A stretch of 6,521 bases of DNA. It comes from Actinomycetes bacterium (GTDB lineage Bacteria; Actinomycetota; Actinomycetes; S36-B12; UBA10799). The DNA lies in the NCBI GenBank assembly GCA_029779995.1, contig JAKOZM010000360.1, forward strand, positions 1 to 6,521, read 5' to 3'. A program made the translations under genes and the position numbers. Of this stretch, positions 4,594 through 6,521 are shown piece by piece (the stretch's first letter is position 1; each line of letters begins with the position of its first letter). The notes beneath the pieces are model-generated. The model did not search any database. It saw nothing but the letters and a program-made list of their open reading frames with translations, and was not told where the DNA came from.

Positions 4594-6521
4594 AGCCGTA
4601 GCGCCTGCCGTCGTTGGACGAGATGGGAAGAGCCTGCTGGATCCAGAACGCGTCGTCGCGCTCACGAGCGCCGACCGGGAGCAGTGTGTGCTGCTCGAGG
4701 CGTATCGAGACCACACCGGTGCGGTAGGGGAGCTTGTAGTGGCTCCGGTGACGGTTCCACGCGGCGACCAGGGCTTGCTGAAGTGGTGGGCCCAAGGTCG
4801 CGAACTCGGCCGCTCGGGTGTAGCTGCGCCAGCCCAGTTCATCGTCACTGAGACTGGCCAGCCATGCCCAGTACCGGCCCGCCTCGTCGCCTCCGTGACG
4901 GATCCGCCGATCTGCCAGGGATCGCTTCAGCTCCTCCTGCTGCACCACGGAGCTTGACTGGAATCGCCTTGCCAGGCTCTCGCGTCGCGCTGCTCGCTTG
5001 TCGGCAGGAAGTCCCTCCCACCAGCTCACTTCGCGGGCTCGCTGTGCCTTGTGGGCCGCCGCCCGCGCGATGTTCCAGGCGCTGCTCCTGCCGCTGCGGT
5101 AGGCAATCCGTTCGGCTTCGACGTGCTCCTGGCACGCATCGAACTCCGCACGAGCCTGCTCGAGGTGACTCCTCGTGGGGCGCGTCGACACAAGCCAGGT
5201 GCCTTGCGCGCTACAGACGGCCAGGCCGGCCTCCGCGAGGGCGCGCAACGCGACGCGTGCCGCGCGAATCTGGTGCGGGCTTGGTGAGCTGCCCCGATGG
5301 TCGGTGATTACGGCTTGAACGACCAGTTCTTCGGTGGTCACCGGCTGGGAGGACTTTCGTAGGGCCCGCCAGAGTTGGTGGCTGGGTCGGGGGAGGGCTG
5401 CCCAGCAGCCTCGGGGGAGGGGGGTGTGAAGGCTAGGTGGGGGGATTTGACCCACCCCCTTAACCGGGGGGACTTCGAATTCGAAGGATGAGGTGTCGCG
5501 TTTGTGGATCGGATCCCAGACGTCGGTGTGCAGGGTTCCGAGAGGACCGTGGAGGAGACGGAGCTGGGCGCGGATGGTCTTGCGGTCGCTCAGGCCGGTG
5601 TCGAGCACGAGGTCGCGTTCGGGTACGGGAACCCGCAGAGCACCAACCCGGGACATGCGGTCCAGTACGGCGTGCCCGACGAGCAGCAGTGCGGGGCGCT
5701 GGCGTGCTGGCAGCCGCCAGGCCAGGTCCTCCAGTGCGTCTTGAGCAGCGAGGATGGCGCCGGCCAGGGCCGGGTCGGGGTGAGCGGTGCCGACCGGGAT
5801 GAAGGTGTCGTCGTCGGCCACGGCCTTGTTCCAGACGTACTTCACCCACCATCTGTGGCCTTGCTTGCGGGTCTTGGTGAAGGCGCTCGGGTGGGCGGCT
5901 TGGATGGTTCTCCATGCCTCGTCCGCGTCGTAGCCGTGTCGGAGCAGGACTGCGGTGGCAGTGGCCTCGTAGTTGGAGCGTGGATGGTCGGGGTCGTCGA
6001 CCCGGATCAACGGCAAGGCGCCATGGGCCAGGTAGTCCCGCCAGGGACCGGGCAGGTCTGTGCGGTGGCGCCGGCGGATCGGGATGGCCGCCGTAGCGCT
6101 CACAGGGGCTCCTGAGCGCCTCTTGCGCGGCTTGTGGGGCATCGTCGCCCACGGGTGCCTTCGCAGGCCCAGAAGAGCCTCTGAGAGGTTCCCGAAGGGC
6201 TTGGTGGCTGCCCCGGACCGGTGGGGAGAGGACAGCGGGCGGACCGTGTCACGCACGTCGAGGGCGCGGCGTGTGCCGCGCAGCTGCTCTCGGATCTGTG
6301 CCACGTGGATCTCGAGCTCTGCGGCGAGGTCGTCGACGGCCACGAAGACGTGCGCGCGGCCGTGGCCACCACCGGAAGGACGGACCAGGTGCCAGAGGTC
6401 CTTCTGTCGGCACCAGGCTGCCACCAGCTCGACGGCCGCGTCCCCTCGAGCCCCTTCGAGGTCGACGTCGACCACGCGGACCTGGGGGCGAAGCCGGCCC
6501 ACGATCGCCGTCACCGGGCCT
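4592..6521 (-). CDS. AEP primase-like plasmid replication initiator, 5' end probably cut by window edge
   Basis: Probable replication initiator acting on DNA in the cytoplasm. The first in-frame start in the window is a GTG at 6514 (640 codons), but the frame stays open to the edge. Motif I then sits at residue 16, very early for this fold, so the true start is probably outside. Numbered from that GTG, residues 12-20 (VRVVDVDLE) give the metal-binding D-x-D (D16, D18). Residues 47-58 (SGGGHGRAHVFV) give the motif II histidine, probably H55. L85-D86 is the likely motif III acid, followed by VRPLSSPHRSG (91-101). Residues 155-235 resemble a PriCT-type segment, with GYDADEAW and a W-rich HRWWVKYVW. 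Residues about 270-350 and 375-445 look like two winged-helix DNA-binding regions. The rest is charged and helical. No Walker A motif is present, so a helicase would come from elsewhere. The family call is by motif only; catalytic activity is inferred. Confidence 0.72.
   Translation of the reverse strand, partial: GPVTAIVGRLRPQVRVVDVDLEGARGDAAVELVAAWCRQKDLWHLVRPSGGGHGRAHVFVAVDDLAAELEIHVAQIREQLRGTRRALDVRDTVRPLSSPHRSGAATKPFGNLSEALLGLRRHPWATMPHKPRKRRSGAPVSATAAIPIRRRHRTDLPGPWRDYLAHGALPLIRVDDPDHPRSNYEATATAVLLRHGYDADEAWRTIQAAHPSAFTKTRKQGHRWWVKYVWNKAVADDDTFIPVGTAHPDPALAGAILAAQDALEDLAWRLPARQRPALLLVGHAVLDRMSRVGALRVPVPERDLVLDTGLSDRKTIRAQLRLLHGPLGTLHTDVWDPIHKRDTSSFEFEVPPVKGVGQIPPPSLHTPLPRGCWAALPRPSHQLWRALRKSSQPVTTEELVVQAVITDHRGSSPSPHQIRAARVALRALAEAGLAVCSAQGTWLVSTRPTRSHLEQARAEFDACQEHVEAERIAYRSGRSSAWNIARAAAHKAQRAREVSWWEGLPADKRAARRESLARRFQSSSVVQQEELKRSLADRRIRHGGDEAGRYWAWLASLSDDELGWRSYTRAAEFATLGPPLQQALVAAWNRHRSHYKLPYRTGVVSIRLEQHTLLPVGARERDDAFWIQQALPISSNDGRRYG
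5381..5487. repeat. G-rich, palindrome-rich segment inside the rep gene; possible internal origin
   Basis: This coding stretch corresponds to the linker between the two probable winged-helix regions of the initiator. It contains a perfect 14-bp palindrome, CTTCGAATTCGAAG (5473-5486). It also holds CCCCC/GGGGG arms around TTAACC (5455-5470), GGTGGG/CCCACC arms (5436-5441 and 5451-5456) and GCTGGG/CCCAGC arms (5381-5386 and 5401-5406). An 11-bp direct repeat TCGGGGGAGGG occurs at 5387 and 5411. Four runs of five or six G fall within 59 bases on the plus strand (5413-5471). The direct repeat is partly explained by a repeated Leu-Pro-Arg. Some phage and plasmid initiators, such as lambda O, carry their origin in the coding sequence of an interdomain linker; applying that here is inference. 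Confidence 0.35.

Noticed and set aside
5473..5486. EcoRI/BstBI-containing palindrome as a cloning junction
   Set aside because: The rep frame runs through it without a break (Phe-Glu-Phe-Glu), and both sides belong to the same gene and the same protein region.
5504..6115. 203-codon plus-strand frame opposite rep
   Set aside because: The complementary frame is the continuous initiator with recognisable domains. The plus-strand translation is Gly/Val/Arg-rich with no motif.

Overview
The window is high-GC DNA with GTG and ATG starts, short gene overlaps and Ala/Arg/Pro-rich proteins, which points to an actinomycete (Actinomycetota). The gene content suggests the backbone of a plasmid or of an integrative element that replicates and partitions itself. 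No integrase, transposase, tRNA, rRNA or CRISPR array is visible, so plasmid versus integrated element stays open. All recognised genes lie on the minus strand, so the biological order runs from the right edge to the left.

Right part (about 4592-6521): a large replication-initiator-like protein. Its N-terminus carries the catalytic pattern of an archaeo-eukaryotic primase (AEP), followed by a PriCT-like segment and two probable winged-helix regions. The reading frame is still open at the window edge, so the N-terminus is probably incomplete. An unusual G-rich, palindrome-rich stretch inside the gene (about 5381-5487) is a possible internal origin.

Middle part (2488-4594): a partition operon. 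A ParA ATPase without an N-terminal HTH is followed, with a 4-base ATGA overlap, by a protein with two ribbon-helix-helix (RHH) units in one chain. A tandem-HTH XRE-type regulator comes next. The gap between rep and parA contains a perfect 24-bp palindrome and at least three related half-sites. This is where a type Ib-like par system would keep its centromere and operator.

Left part (3-2214): a tightly coupled cell-surface cluster: a lipoprotein, a secreted PKD-like protein with a 22-glycine tract, and a single-pass membrane protein with a SAF domain of the CpaB/RcpC kind. Starts and stops overlap or lie within about 20 bases. SAF/CpaB-like proteins usually accompany Tad/Flp pilus or type II-like secretion ATPases. 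I infer that the start of such an export or pilus module is captured here and continues past the left edge.

The only gap of notable size (2215-2487, 273 bases) holds one uncertain 71-codon ORF and no promoter that I could identify with confidence.
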